In this document: one piece after another, positions 42,491 through 51,343 of the stretch
Numbering within the stretch: position 1 is the first letter of the stretch
How the letters are laid out: every line of letters begins with the position of its first letter
NCBI GenBank assembly: GCA_964639245.1
Contig: CAZXCU010000011.1
Span: forward strand, 1 to 64,000
DNA length: 64,000 nucleotides
Reading direction: 5' to 3'
DNA from: SB15 sp964639245
GTDB lineage: Bacteria; Chloroflexota; Anaerolineae; Aggregatilineales; J027
Notes under the pieces: generated by a model
Databases searched by the model: none
What the model was told of the DNA's origin: nothing
What the model saw: the letters and a program-made list of their open reading frames with translations, nothing else
Program-made: the position numbers and the translations under genes

Positions 42491-43516
42491 TTAGGTGACA
42501 TTGGCAAGACGTTCGGCGTACTGCTTTTTATAAAATTCGAGATACTCACCTGTTTTAATTTTGCGCCACCACCATTCGTTGTCTTTGTACCACTGCACGG
42601 TTTCACGCATGGCATCTTCAAAATTGCGGTCAATCTGCCAGCCAAAATCGGCGCGGAGTTTGTCGTTGGTAAGGGCATAGCGGCGGTCATGACCGGGGCG
42701 GTCTGCAACGTGTTTAATCAGGCTGGTGGGTTTGCCAAGCAAATCCAGAATGAGGTGCGTCACTTCAAGGTTGGTGCGTTCGTTTTCGCCACCAATATTA
42801 TAAATTTCCCCTGCTGCGCCCTGATGCAGCACCACATCCACCCCTTTGGCATGGTCATCCACATAGAGCCAATCACGCACCTGCAAGCCATCGCCGTAGA
42901 GAGGCAAAGGACGGTCATCAAGGGCTTCGGTAATGAAAAAGGGGGCGATTTTTTCAGGGTATTGGTAAGGCCCGAAAGTGTTGCTGCCGCGTGTTACGGT
43001 GGTGTGCATCCCATAGGTAACATGATAAGCCCGCAGCATCAATTCCCCACCCGCTTTGCTCGCTGCATAAGGGCTGTTGGGTTCAAGCGGGTCGCCTTCT
43101 TTGAAAAAACCTTCGGGAATGCTGCCATAGACTTCATCGGTACTGACCTGATGAAAGCGTTGAATCCCCAGCCGGCGGGCGGTTTCCAGCAGGATATACG
43201 TCCCCACCACATCGGTATGAATGAACGCATGAGGATTTAAAATGCTGCGGTCAACATGCGATTCCGCTGCAAAATTGACAATCGTATCAATTTGATATTT
43301 ATCTAAAACCTGCTGGACAGTTTCATCGTGGGCAATATCGCCTTTTTCAAAAACATAATTGGCTGCCTCTTGAACAGGAATCAGATTATCCAGATTTCCC
43401 GCATAAGTCAGTTTGTCTAGCACGACAATATGATAATGAGGATATTGATTGACCATATAGCGGACAAAGGCACTGCCAATAAACCCTGCTCCACCGGTCA
43501 CTAGAATATTTTTCAT
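42491..43516 (-). CDS. rmlB: dTDP-glucose 4,6-dehydratase
   Basis: A 341-residue SDR-family enzyme converting dTDP-glucose to dTDP-4-keto-6-deoxyglucose. NAD site VTGGAGFIGSAFVRY at the N-terminus, active-site segment STDEVYG, and the YAASKAGGE motif with Tyr and Lys. NTFGPYQYPEKIAPFFI is typical. The ATG at 43516 overlaps the rmlA stop (ATGA) and has GGGAG upstream. The later steps rmlC and rmlD are not in the window, so the final sugar is not determined. Confidence 0.92.
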   Translation of the reverse strand: MKNILVTGGAGFIGSAFVRYMVNQYPHYHIVVLDKLTYAGNLDNLIPVQEAANYVFEKGDIAHDETVQQVLDKYQIDTIVNFAAESHVDRSILNPHAFIHTDVVGTYILLETARRLGIQRFHQVSTDEVYGSIPEGFFKEGDPLEPNSPYAASKAGGELMLRAYHVTYGMHTTVTRGSNTFGPYQYPEKIAPFFITEALDDRPLPLYGDGLQVRDWLYVDDHAKGVDVVLHQGAAGEIYNIGGENERTNLEVTHLILDLLGKPTSLIKHVADRPGHDRRYALTNDKLRADFGWQIDRNFEDAMRETVQWYKDNEWWWRKIKTGEYLEFYKKQYAERLANVT

Positions 43517-44613
43517 CGGTTGGTCTCCCATGGGGCAAGCCGAACTTTGCTGTGGTCGCCCAGATTCAATTTCAAAGCTCGCGGTTTTTTATCTGCCACA
43601 TCAATATCCACGTTGCGCCCAATTAAACTGTCTTGCAGGCGGGTCGGAACGTTACAAATGCGGGCATTTTCTAAGATGATGCTGCGTTCGATTTCGCAGT
43701 TTTCAACATAGACATGGTTGTAAATACTGGTGAACGGGCCAATATAACTATTTTTGATAATCGTATGCTCACCGATAATTGCCGGGCCACGAATCACGCT
43801 GTTTTCGATTTTGGCGGTAGCCGCAATGGTTACCCGCGCATCAATTTCGGAGTCGGTGATGTCGGTAGTCAAAATCTGCGGGGTCATTTCTTCCAAGACT
43901 TTACCATTGGCATCCAGCATATCACGGGGTTTGCCCGTATCAATCCACCAGCCAGTATGCACATAGGGATAAACTTCATAGCTATTTTCCACCAGCCATT
44001 GGATTGCGTCGGTGATTTCAAGTTCGCCGCGCCCGGAAGGTTGGATGGCATTCACTGCCTCAAAAATATGGTGGTCAAACATATAAATACCCACCAGCGC
44101 CAGATTGCTCGGCGGTTGTTTCGGTTTTTCGATCAGATTCTTGATACGTCTATGGTCATCTAAAACAGCAACACCATAATGCTGGGGTTGTTCAACCGCC
44201 GTGAGGACAATCTGGCTGTTCCAGCGCGAGTTATGCTCAAAATCGCGGATGAGTTCGCTAATCCCGCCCTGAATGACATTATCCCCCAAGAACATGACAA
44301 ATCGTTCATCCCCCAGAAAATCCCGTGAGATTTTGACTGCGTGTGCCAGCCCAAGCGGGGCATTTTGGGGGATGAAGGTAATTTTGACATCACCAAATTG
44401 ACTACCATCGCCCACCGCATGTTCAATTTCCGGGCGGGTTTCACCAAATTCATTGACCACAATACCAATCTCAGAAATGCCCGCGTCCCGAATGGCTTCA
44501 ATCACGCGGAATAAAACGGGTTTGTTGGCAACCGGAATCAGTTGTTTAGCCCGGGTATAGGTGAGGGGATAGAGGCGCGTCCCTTTACCGCCACTTAAAA
44601 TAAGACCTTTCAT
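43513..44613 (-). CDS. rmlA: Glucose-1-phosphate thymidylyltransferase, long form
   Basis: A 366-residue nucleotidyltransferase that makes dTDP-glucose from glucose-1-phosphate. N-terminal LILSGGKGTRLYPLT is the nucleotide site, and MFLGDNVI carries the metal-binding Asp. After about residue 235 the chain continues as a left-handed beta-helix with hexapeptide-like turns (IENSVIRGPAIIG, IIKNSYIGPFTSI), as in long-form RmlA/StrD. The start codon shares a base with the stop of the upstream ATPase gene. The product feeds rmlB directly. Confidence 0.9.
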   Translation of the reverse strand: MKGLILSGGKGTRLYPLTYTRAKQLIPVANKPVLFRVIEAIRDAGISEIGIVVNEFGETRPEIEHAVGDGSQFGDVKITFIPQNAPLGLAHAVKISRDFLGDERFVMFLGDNVIQGGISELIRDFEHNSRWNSQIVLTAVEQPQHYGVAVLDDHRRIKNLIEKPKQPPSNLALVGIYMFDHHIFEAVNAIQPSGRGELEITDAIQWLVENSYEVYPYVHTGWWIDTGKPRDMLDANGKVLEEMTPQILTTDITDSEIDARVTIAATAKIENSVIRGPAIIGEHTIIKNSYIGPFTSIYNHVYVENCEIERSIILENARICNVPTRLQDSLIGRNVDIDVADKKPRALKLNLGDHSKVRLAPWETNR

Positions 44614-45260
44614 CAGTTTTTCCTTTTTCCGTAGGTGCTGCCTGTGTTGGGGGCATTGGTCAGCACTGCCCCGATAATGTTGACCTGCACCCGTTCAAGC
44701 TGCTCTTTGGCACGGGCGGTATGATCGCGGCGGGTTTTGCCAGCGCGAACCACCAGCAGCACACCATCTAATTTACGTCCCAACACAGCCGCGTCGGTAG
44801 CGGCGAGGACAGGCGGAACATCAAATAGCACATATTCGGCAAGCTGGCTCAGGCGGTGAATCACTTCTTCCATGCGGCGAGAAGCCAAAATATCCGCCGG
44901 ATTGGCGGGCAGCGTGCCAGCAGGCAAAACGCTTAAGCCCTGAATGCTGGTGGGTTGAATGGGCAGCACAGATTCATCCAGAATCATATCGGTTAGCCCT
45001 TTGGTATTGTCTACCTTCCAGAGGGTATGCTGAACCGGTTCGCGCAAATCGGCATCGACAATGAGAGTCGTCCGTTCACCCTGTGCCAGCGTAACCGCTA
45101 AATTTGCCAATGCAATGCTTTTGTCTTCCAACCCCAACGGAGAAGTGACTGCAATACGGGTTAAGGTGGTATCTACGCCTGAAAACATCAGATTGGTACG
45201 GAGCGTGCGGTAGGCTTCAGCCGCCGCCGAACGCGGGTTACTTAACATGACCAAATCCAT
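44613..45260 (-). CDS. BY-kinase/CpsD-like ATPase with altered Walker A
   Basis: A 215-residue P-loop protein of the CpsD/CapB group, the cytoplasmic partner of Wzz-type proteins in exopolysaccharide export. The EAYRTLRTNL helix and the Walker A' motif LIVDADLREP are clear, as is LFDVPPVL (Walker B region). The Walker A segment reads SPLGLEDKS (40-48), with Leu and Asp where relatives have the two Gly of GEGKS, although Lys47 and Ser48 are kept. The C-terminus has a single Tyr in place of a tyrosine cluster. Kinase activity may be weak or absent. It follows the Wzz gene by three bases. Confidence 0.8.
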   Translation of the reverse strand: MDLVMLSNPRSAAAEAYRTLRTNLMFSGVDTTLTRIAVTSPLGLEDKSIALANLAVTLAQGERTTLIVDADLREPVQHTLWKVDNTKGLTDMILDESVLPIQPTSIQGLSVLPAGTLPANPADILASRRMEEVIHRLSQLAEYVLFDVPPVLAATDAAVLGRKLDGVLLVVRAGKTRRDHTARAKEQLERVQVNIIGAVLTNAPNTGSTYGKRKN

Positions 45261-45263
45261 TTT

Positions 45264-45914
45264 TTATTCGCCTCCGCCGGGAATGGCTGATAAAACGGGG
45301 AGTGTACGTTCGACCTCTTCCCGTGATTTCAAAATGTTGGACTGCAAGTATTCGATTACAAACACCACAATCCCGCCCAAGATCAGCCCTAACACCGCGC
45401 CAGCAACCACATTGGTACGGGTGTTGGGGCGAGATTGGCTGGGCTGGGGATAGTCTAAAAGTTCGGCCTCAATGCGGTCTTCACGGCGCAAATCGCTGTT
45501 TTCTTGGTTCCGCCATTCAATGAGCAAGCGACCCCATTCATTAGCAATTTGGGCCGCTGTGGTGGGGTCTTCTAAATCCACCTCAATTTTGATGACAAAA
45601 GCATTGGGGTCAGAGGCAATTGTCGCATTGCTGCGTAAAGCGCCGGGAGTCATGTCCAATTGCAAATTGTTAATAACTTTGGCAGCTTGAATATCGGTGT
45701 ACAGAAATTCAACGTAATTGCTCAACAGACTGCGTAGAGTCAAGGTCAACCCTTGATCATTGCGTCCCGGTTTGACCAGCACTTTCTGAGTCGCACGATA
45801 TTCGGGAGTCTGGGTGCGGCTATAGGCGAAGGCTACGCCGGCGGTAATAAGAATTGCCAACGCGATAATCCAGCCACGTTTTATCAGGATGCGTCCGTAG
45901 TCGAACAGATTCAT
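45264..45914 (-). CDS. Wzz-type polysaccharide chain-length determinant protein
   Basis: A 216-residue protein of the polysaccharide co-polymerase family, which sets chain length of exported glycans. N-terminal membrane span (about 14-33) after LFDYGRILIKRGW, a predicted extracytoplasmic helical domain, and a C-terminal span (about 166-190) preceded by PQPSQSRPNT, the Pro-rich motif of the family. The following gene encodes the ATPase that normally binds its cytoplasmic tail. Confidence 0.87.
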   Translation of the reverse strand: MNLFDYGRILIKRGWIIALAILITAGVAFAYSRTQTPEYRATQKVLVKPGRNDQGLTLTLRSLLSNYVEFLYTDIQAAKVINNLQLDMTPGALRSNATIASDPNAFVIKIEVDLEDPTTAAQIANEWGRLLIEWRNQENSDLRREDRIEAELLDYPQPSQSRPNTRTNVVAGAVLGLILGGIVVFVIEYLQSNILKSREEVERTLPVLSAIPGGGE

Positions 45915-45938
45915 ACATTTGCTCCAAAAACGGTTGCC

Positions 45939-45944
45939 ATTATA
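45939..45944 (-). promoter_or_regulatory. Putative -10 element before the second Wzz gene
   Basis: A perfect TATAAT on the minus strand in the 88-base gap between the two Wzz-type genes, 25 bases before the start codon at 45914. No good -35 is seen. It could allow the lower part of the operon to be transcribed separately. Confidence 0.35.
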
Positions 45945-46002
45945 GCGTAGGAAAATGTGAAAACGAGGGCAGGTGTGAGGTAAGGGTTAAACAAACGTGG
46001 GT

Positions 46003-46671
46003 TTAGATTTTGCCGATCAGGTTCAAGCCTAGGGCTTGTACGTCATCCGAAGTGCGGAGGGTGTCATCAAAATATTCAAAAACCGCCGCCAAGCCAATCC
46101 CTGCTGCCAGCGCAAAGGCCAGCCGAATAAACGGATTCAAGCGGGTGGTGATGGGCGGGGTGACGGTGTTGACACGTACATCGTCCCATGCGGTAACTTC
46201 GGCAGGAGACGCAGCAAATTGGGGGAAATAAATCTGGTTACGGGTTTGCAACACCTTCACCGCCGCGTGAGCGATGGCTTCAATTTCGGCCTCGTCATCC
46301 CATGTCATATATACAATCAGGTAACTACGGGCGGAATCCGCATTAAAAGCCGGGCGGACATCTTCCGCAGAAATTTCGATCCCCTGTGCAGCGAGTTCGG
46401 CGCTGACTTCCCTTGCAAATGAATCGCTGGTGACCCATTGGGGAAAGTTGACCACGACATACTCAGAAGCCAACCAAGGAATATAGGCGGTATCTTCGTA
46501 GGTGGTGGTTTCGCTGGCAGGGGCGGCGGCGGTAAAACGCATCACGACGGAATAGGTGCTATCGGGATTCAGCGCATTTAAAAAAGCGGGAATGAGTAGC
46601 AGAAATGCAACAATCGCTGGTAGGGCAATGATCCACCAGCGACGGCGCAGCATGTTCACGATAGTTTCCAT
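46003..46671 (-). CDS. Second Wzz-like membrane protein
   Basis: A 222-residue protein with one N-terminal membrane span (about 12-32), an extracytoplasmic domain of about 140 residues, and a second span near 180-198, followed by a short tail (EYFDDTLRTSDDVQALGLNLIG) that is typical of the segment linking Wzz-type proteins to their kinase. It is only weakly similar in sequence to the next Wzz protein, so it is not a recent duplicate. It begins ten bases after the rpsT stop, and an 88-base gap separates it from the next gene. Confidence 0.8.
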   Translation of the reverse strand: METIVNMLRRRWWIIALPAIVAFLLLIPAFLNALNPDSTYSVVMRFTAAAPASETTTYEDTAYIPWLASEYVVVNFPQWVTSDSFAREVSAELAAQGIEISAEDVRPAFNADSARSYLIVYMTWDDEAEIEAIAHAAVKVLQTRNQIYFPQFAASPAEVTAWDDVRVNTVTPPITTRLNPFIRLAFALAAGIGLAAVFEYFDDTLRTSDDVQALGLNLIGKI

Positions 46672-46681
46672 ACCAGACTAA

Positions 46682-46966
46682 TTAGCTGGCTTTGCTGGCA
46701 GATTGTAATTGATTCAGGCGCTGCATCAGACGGCTTTTACGACGCGCTGCGGCGTTTTTATGAATCACACCTTTGCTGGCAGCCTTATCCAATTGACTTA
46801 CCGCCAAGCGGAGTTGTTCGGCAGCGGCTTTGACATCGTTGCCTTTTTCAATAGCCTGACGTGCTTTTTTGACTTCGGTGCGTGTTTTGGAAAGATACAC
46901 GCGGTTTCTTGCCCGACGGCGTGCCGTTGAACGGATACGCTTGATGGCAGACTTATGATTTGCCAA
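46682..46966 (-). CDS. rpsT: Ribosomal protein S20
   Basis: A 94-residue primary 16S rRNA-binding protein of the small subunit. The basic N-terminus MANHKSAIKRIRSTARRRARN and the KASKGVIHKNAAARRKSRL segment are typical. It is followed after ten bases by an exopolysaccharide gene, so the S20 promoter could drive the polysaccharide operon. The start codon is preceded by TTGGAGTAAG, a moderate ribosome-binding site. Confidence 0.95.
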   Translation of the reverse strand: MANHKSAIKRIRSTARRRARNRVYLSKTRTEVKKARQAIEKGNDVKAAAEQLRLAVSQLDKAASKGVIHKNAAARRKSRLMQRLNQLQSASKAS

Positions 46967-47005
46967 GAGACTTACTCCAAAAAACTTGCTGTTTATCGGC
47001 GCGGG

Positions 47006-47034
47006 ATTGTAGCAAAGTCTGGGGTGAATGTACA
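47006..47034 (-). promoter_or_regulatory. Putative rpsT promoter
   Basis: On the minus strand TGTACA (47029-47034) and TACAAT (47006-47011) are spaced by 17 bases, about 40 bases before the rpsT start codon. Four and five of six bases match the sigma-70 consensus. Confidence 0.5.
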
Positions 47035-47067
47035 GACTGATATGATGGGCGCTTCATCAACCCCACG

Positions 47068-47769
47068 CTATTCATTTGCGACCATGTACCCCACCCCATG
47101 AATTGTCCGAATATACCGGGGGGGATTGTCGTCTGGCTCAATTTTTGCCCGCAGATTCCGCACATGCGCCCGCACAAGGTCGGGATCGCCAGTGTTGGGG
47201 GGATATGACCAGACCGCTTGCAACAAATGACCCGGCGAAAGAGCCTGGTTGGAATGTTCCATCAAGTAACGCAGCAGGCGGTGTTCGGTGGCGGTTAACT
47301 GGACAGTGTGGCTGCCAAGCTGGGCTTGATGGGTATTGGAATCCAGAATGAGTTCGCCAATTTGTAGAATCGCCGAACCAGACAGGGCATCCCGCTGAGA
47401 ACGGCGCATCAAGGCACGCACCCGTGCATTGAGTTCGGTCAGCTCAAAAGGCTTGACGATGTAATCATCTCCGCCCGCGTCTAAGCCTTCAATAACTTCT
47501 TCGGTAGCAGATTTGGCGGAGAGGAACAAAATCGGGAGCAAGCGGTAAGTATCATCGGCACGGAGTTGACGACAGACTTCAATCCCATCCATGCCCGGCA
47601 TCATCACATCCAAAATCAACAAATCTGGAATTTGTTGTTTGATTAAACGAATCCCCTCTTTGCCCGAATTGGCATATTTCACCTCATAGCCTTCTCTCGT
47701 GAGAGCGCGGCTGAGTGTACCTAACACATCTTGGTCATCATCAATAAGCATTATGTATGGCTTTGTCAT
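47068..47769 (-). CDS. OmpR/PhoB-family response regulator
   Basis: A 233-residue two-component regulator. Receiver domain (1-120): acidic pair LIDDD, phospho-acceptor Asp in ILDVMMPGMDG, Ser in FLSAKS and Lys in VKPFE. C-terminal winged-helix DNA-binding domain (about 135-230): LTATEHRLLRYLMEH, VRAHVRNLRAKIE and the wing YIRTIHGVGYMV. Its ATG overlaps the stop of the histidine-kinase gene (TGATG), so kinase and regulator are a matched pair; the target genes are unknown. Confidence 0.92.
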   Translation of the reverse strand: MTKPYIMLIDDDQDVLGTLSRALTREGYEVKYANSGKEGIRLIKQQIPDLLILDVMMPGMDGIEVCRQLRADDTYRLLPILFLSAKSATEEVIEGLDAGGDDYIVKPFELTELNARVRALMRRSQRDALSGSAILQIGELILDSNTHQAQLGSHTVQLTATEHRLLRYLMEHSNQALSPGHLLQAVWSYPPNTGDPDLVRAHVRNLRAKIEPDDNPPRYIRTIHGVGYMVANE

Positions 47770-49886
47770 CAATTATCTCTTTCGCAGGGTAATGTTACGA
47801 TGAAAACAGCGCCGTTCGGTTGGTTGGACTCGGCGTGAATGGTTCCGTGACAGCGCTCGACCACATTTTTGCAAATATACAACCCCAAGCCCGTGCCTTT
47901 GCTCGGTGGTTTGGTTGTATAAAAAGCGTCAAACAGCACGGCCGGATCAATGCCGCCGAAGCCCGGCCCATTGTCCCAGACTCCGATCTGCACCACATTT
48001 TTTGCTTTGATATAGCGGGTACGGATACCCACCTGTTTTTCTTCCTGTGCCAGAATTGCATCCCGCGCATTCAACAGCAAATTCAGCCAGACATCTTCTA
48101 AATGTCCGTGCATCCCCATCGCACGCGGGAGATTTTCACCTAATTCTACCTGTAGTTCGACTTTGTTACGCTGAAAGGTGACTTCTACAAGATCCAAGGT
48201 GTTTTGAATGGTGGCATTAATGTCTATAAGCTGCACGACATCATCATCCGGTTTTTGCCGTGCCATGCCCAACAACCGTTTCACGACATGGTGCGCTCGC
48301 TGGCCTGCCCGATGCACTGCCTGCAAACTCTCCCAATTCGGGTCGTCGGGAGATAAATAAGTCAATACCAACTCAGTATCCCCCAGTACAGTCGTCAAGG
48401 GATTGTTAATCTGGTGAGCAACGGCGGCGGCTAATTCCCCAATAGCACTGAGGCGCGCCGTTTGTACCAATTTCGCCTGAGTCTGGCTCAATTCCTCAAT
48501 TTTAATCTGCAAATCGTTATAGAGTTGAGCATTTTTGATGGCATTGGCTGCTTGCAGTACCAGCGCATGTCCCAGCGCGATTTCGCGGGTCTGAAAAGGG
48601 CTGGTACGCACAGTATCACCCACCAGCACCAAGCCGAGTTTGTCATCCTGCACCACCAAAGGCAGCACCAGCAAGGCTTGAATTTTTTCCTGCTCCATGA
48701 ACGCCGCAATATCAGCCGGTACATTCGGCGCATTCAGGGTGTATTCTGAAATACTTTGCCGGGGCAGCAGCGCTTCAAAGGTCGGCAGCAGGTCAATGGT
48801 ACGGGTGGGACTATGGTTGCTTTCGACCCAATTGACTCCGCCTTCATCAAGAATCAGGTGAATTTTGCTCTCTTCCCACTGCCAGAAGCGCAGACGGTGC
48901 GCCTGTGTTTCCCGCAAGATAGGGCGCAAAGCATGGAGCGCTCGTCGCCATTCCCGGTCTTTTACATATTGGGCAAGGGCTTGCATTGAGGCCGGAGGGC
49001 TGATTTCTTCCGTCGAAATTAGCTGCAATAACCCCAAGACTTTGCCATCTACTTCGACAGGATAAAAGTCGGTGTGGGGCAAGGCTTCCAAAAACAGGTC
49101 ATAGCCGTCCAACGGGCTATGGAGCGTTACGGGATGCTTTTGGAGCAGCGCTTCTTTAAGCAACGGGTAATGGTCTAATGAGAACGTTTTCGCTTTTTCT
49201 GGTTGCCAGAAACATTCACGCTGCACCGCAAGGGTGGACAGGGCTTTGTTCTGGTAGGTAACGATTTCGCTCCAATTCACATGCAAGGCTTTGAGCAAAT
49301 TTTTACCGATGAGCGACAAAATACGCGATAAATCAAGGGTTGTATTGACCGCTTCGGTGGCATCAATAATCAGTGCGAGTTCAAAACTGCGGGCTTCAAT
49401 TTCCTGATGGCTCTGGGCATTTTGAATAGCATAGGCCGCATGAGTCGCCAATTTTTGCAGCAAGCCGATTTCTTGCCCGGAAAATTCCTGATTGGTATAA
49501 ACCGCCAGCAGGCCCATAATCCGTGTACTGGTCGTCATCGGAATAAAATGGGCGGTGCGGGTCGTATGTGTACCATTGAGGACGACTTCCCCTTGAAGAG
49601 TGACCGATTCGCGGGTGCGGAAGGATTCGCCTGCCGACGAAGATTGGATGGCAAGAGAAATCTGAATCTCCCCAAACCGTCCGATTCCGGCTTGTGAAAC
49701 AAGATTTTCCTGAATTTCATCAGGGAAAAACAGCGCCGCATGTTCGACCTCAAGCAGCGCATGAACCGCATCAAGGGTATGGCGGTACAGCTTTTTAATA
49801 TCCAATGTCGAAGCCAGCATCAGGGCAACTTCTGACAAGAGTTGATGTTCTTTAAGGCGTTGAAGAATGGTACTTTGGTTTAACAT
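47769..49886 (-). CDS. GAF-domain sensor histidine kinase
   Basis: A 705-residue cytoplasmic kinase without membrane spans. The N-terminal 460 residues comprise three GAF-like sensory domains (about 15-160, 170-295 and 310-455). The HisKA helix has the phospho-acceptor His491 in AVAHQINNPL; the ATPase domain has an N-box with Asn606 (LNLLLNARDAI), DNGPGF (638-643) and GTGLGL (664-669). GAF domains usually sense small molecules or redox state; no ligand residues are recognisable. Start ATG at 49886 overlaps the stop of the PspA-like gene (TGATG). Confidence 0.9.
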   Translation of the reverse strand: MLNQSTILQRLKEHQLLSEVALMLASTLDIKKLYRHTLDAVHALLEVEHAALFFPDEIQENLVSQAGIGRFGEIQISLAIQSSSAGESFRTRESVTLQGEVVLNGTHTTRTAHFIPMTTSTRIMGLLAVYTNQEFSGQEIGLLQKLATHAAYAIQNAQSHQEIEARSFELALIIDATEAVNTTLDLSRILSLIGKNLLKALHVNWSEIVTYQNKALSTLAVQRECFWQPEKAKTFSLDHYPLLKEALLQKHPVTLHSPLDGYDLFLEALPHTDFYPVEVDGKVLGLLQLISTEEISPPASMQALAQYVKDREWRRALHALRPILRETQAHRLRFWQWEESKIHLILDEGGVNWVESNHSPTRTIDLLPTFEALLPRQSISEYTLNAPNVPADIAAFMEQEKIQALLVLPLVVQDDKLGLVLVGDTVRTSPFQTREIALGHALVLQAANAIKNAQLYNDLQIKIEELSQTQAKLVQTARLSAIGELAAAVAHQINNPLTTVLGDTELVLTYLSPDDPNWESLQAVHRAGQRAHHVVKRLLGMARQKPDDDVVQLIDINATIQNTLDLVEVTFQRNKVELQVELGENLPRAMGMHGHLEDVWLNLLLNARDAILAQEEKQVGIRTRYIKAKNVVQIGVWDNGPGFGGIDPAVLFDAFYTTKPPSKGTGLGLYICKNVVERCHGTIHAESNQPNGAVFIVTLPCERDN

Positions 49887-50467
49887 CAAGCATCCGGTTT
49901 GGCTAGCCGCGAACGGCGTGAGGCAAGTTCGCGCTCAATTTGGGCTTCATCGATTACCACATCGATTTCGTTTTGCATCGAAGTAGTTTCGGCTTCAATG
50001 GTTTCTCGCGTCCGTCGAATAGCGTCAGACAGGGTTTCAGTTTCTTCCTCGGCTACGGGTTGGGTTTGTTGGGCAGCCTGCAACACAGACTCGAATTGAT
50101 TCAACTGGCGCATGAGGGCTGCCATCGTTTGACGGTGTTCATCCAATTCGGATTGCAGCATCACCAAGCGGCGCTTTTCGGTTTCCATTTGTTGAAGGGC
50201 ATACCGAGCTTGTGCTTCTTGCCCTTTTTGCAAGGCTGAATTCGCCTCGGCATCCCATTGGAGAATCGTCTGGGTGAGTTTTTCAATCTGTGTTTGGATG
50301 CTCACTTCATCTTGGTCAGCCACTTCCAGTTGTTTTCGTAGTGCGGCGATTTCTTTATCCAGATTTTTGCCAGCACGACGCGGCGACAAGCGGGTTAAAT
50401 CTGGCGTAACGCTGGTGAGGTTCGCTTGGAGGAGGAGATTGAGTTTTTCTAACAAATTTTTTGCCAT
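49886..50467 (-). CDS. PspA/IM30-like coiled-coil protein
   Basis: A 193-residue, almost fully helical protein. The N-terminal LLEKLNLLLQANL helix resembles the amphipathic membrane-binding helix of PspA/Vipp1, and the long heptad-rich middle (about 35-140) with KEIAALRKQLEVADQ and ALQKGQEAQARYALQQMETEK matches the family. PspA proteins bind stressed membranes and can sequester regulators. The ATG at 50467 is chosen because the 13 residues before it do not resemble the family. Co-transcribed with the following kinase and regulator genes, which suggests a membrane-stress circuit (inferred). Confidence 0.78.
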   Translation of the reverse strand: MAKNLLEKLNLLLQANLTSVTPDLTRLSPRRAGKNLDKEIAALRKQLEVADQDEVSIQTQIEKLTQTILQWDAEANSALQKGQEAQARYALQQMETEKRRLVMLQSELDEHRQTMAALMRQLNQFESVLQAAQQTQPVAEEETETLSDAIRRTRETIEAETTSMQNEIDVVIDEAQIERELASRRSRLAKPDA

Positions 50468-50550
50468 AGTAGTAATTATTTTACGTTCGCTCTGTACGCC
50501 TGTCAAAAATATGCCTCAGAGAGAGTGTACCGCTAAATACAACTCAGCGT

Positions 50551-50556
50551 TATAAT
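50551..50556 (+). promoter_or_regulatory. Putative -10 element for the Trm112-like gene
   Basis: A perfect TATAAT followed by GGCG lies 29 bases before the ATG at 50585. The -35 position (50528-50533) is weak. The element is in the divergent gap with the PspA-like gene. Confidence 0.4.
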
Positions 50557-50584
50557 GGCGTGGATACAAGGTTGAGGAAAGCTC

Positions 50585-50824
50585 ATGAGCGAACCGATTC
50601 ATGCAGATTTGTTAGAAATTTTACGCTGCCCGGTGGCAGTACATTATACCGACAAAGGCAGTGACCCCGGACGACTGCGGTTGGTCAAGGACTCGTGGTT
50701 GGTCTGTGATGACTCCGGCTATAAATATCCTATCCGCGATGGGATTCCGGTGATGCTGGTCGAAGAAGGCGAAAAATGGAAAGATACCCCAGAGGATCAA
50801 CTACCTGTTCCGCCGCCCGCCTAA
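50585..50824 (+). CDS. Trm112-family protein
   Basis: A 79-residue UPF0434/Trm112-type protein. LLEILRCPVAV, then LVCDDSGYKYPIRDGIPVML, are hallmark segments. In bacteria and archaea such proteins activate or stabilise methyltransferases acting on RNA or proteins; the usual zinc-ligand Cys residues are only partly present (C at about 16 and 44). GAGGAAA is a good ribosome-binding site. The acetyltransferase gene follows three bases later. Confidence 0.85.
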   Translation: MSEPIHADLLEILRCPVAVHYTDKGSDPGRLRLVKDSWLVCDDSGYKYPIRDGIPVMLVEEGEKWKDTPEDQLPVPPPA

Positions 50825-50827
50825 TAT

Positions 50828-51340
50828 ATGGATAAACTCATTATCACCTCTCTCGAAATGACGGCTCGTGCAGATTTCAAGCCGTCTTTTTCATTTGACC
50901 CCAGCATTTCGATTATGCAGTCGGTAGTACCACTTGCGGCGTTTTATCGCTTTCTTTATAAAGCGGTGGGGGATGAATGGCGCTGGCGCGATAGAAACCA
51001 TTGGTCAGATGAACAGCTTGAATCATGGCTCGTGCAGCCTTCGACCAGTCTTTTTGTCCTGTATATTAGTGGTACTCCGGCAGGATATGTCGAACTTGAC
51101 CAGCAACCACACGGGACAGAAATTGCCTATTTTGGCTTGATCCGCCCATTTTTCGGACGGGGTTATGGCTCACACCTGCTAAGTTTTGGAATTCAACGGG
51201 CGTGGGACATGGGCGCGACTCGTGTGTGGGTACACACTTGTAATCTGGATGGGCCCCACGCGCTTAAAAATTACGAAAGTCGAGGTTTCCGCATTTTTAA
51301 AGTGGAAGAATCACCTATGCCCGCCCATTATTTGAGCTAA
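50828..51340 (+). CDS. GNAT-family N-acetyltransferase
   Basis: A 170-residue acetyltransferase. The acetyl-CoA site is the segment IAYFGLIRPFFGRGYGSHLL, where RxxxGxG/S is the pyrophosphate loop; the HTCNLDGPHALKNYESRGF arm is typical of the Rim/GNAT group. The acceptor is unknown; ribosomal protein or small-molecule amines are possible. Three bases after the Trm112-like gene and three before the next gene, so part of a compact operon. Confidence 0.85.
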   Translation: MDKLIITSLEMTARADFKPSFSFDPSISIMQSVVPLAAFYRFLYKAVGDEWRWRDRNHWSDEQLESWLVQPSTSLFVLYISGTPAGYVELDQQPHGTEIAYFGLIRPFFGRGYGSHLLSFGIQRAWDMGATRVWVHTCNLDGPHALKNYESRGFRIFKVEESPMPAHYLS

Positions 51341-51343
51341 ATC

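Noticed and set aside
46003..46422. Plus-strand frames opposite the Wzz-like gene
   Set aside because: The minus-strand frame has clear membrane spans and operon spacing; the plus-strand translations do not.
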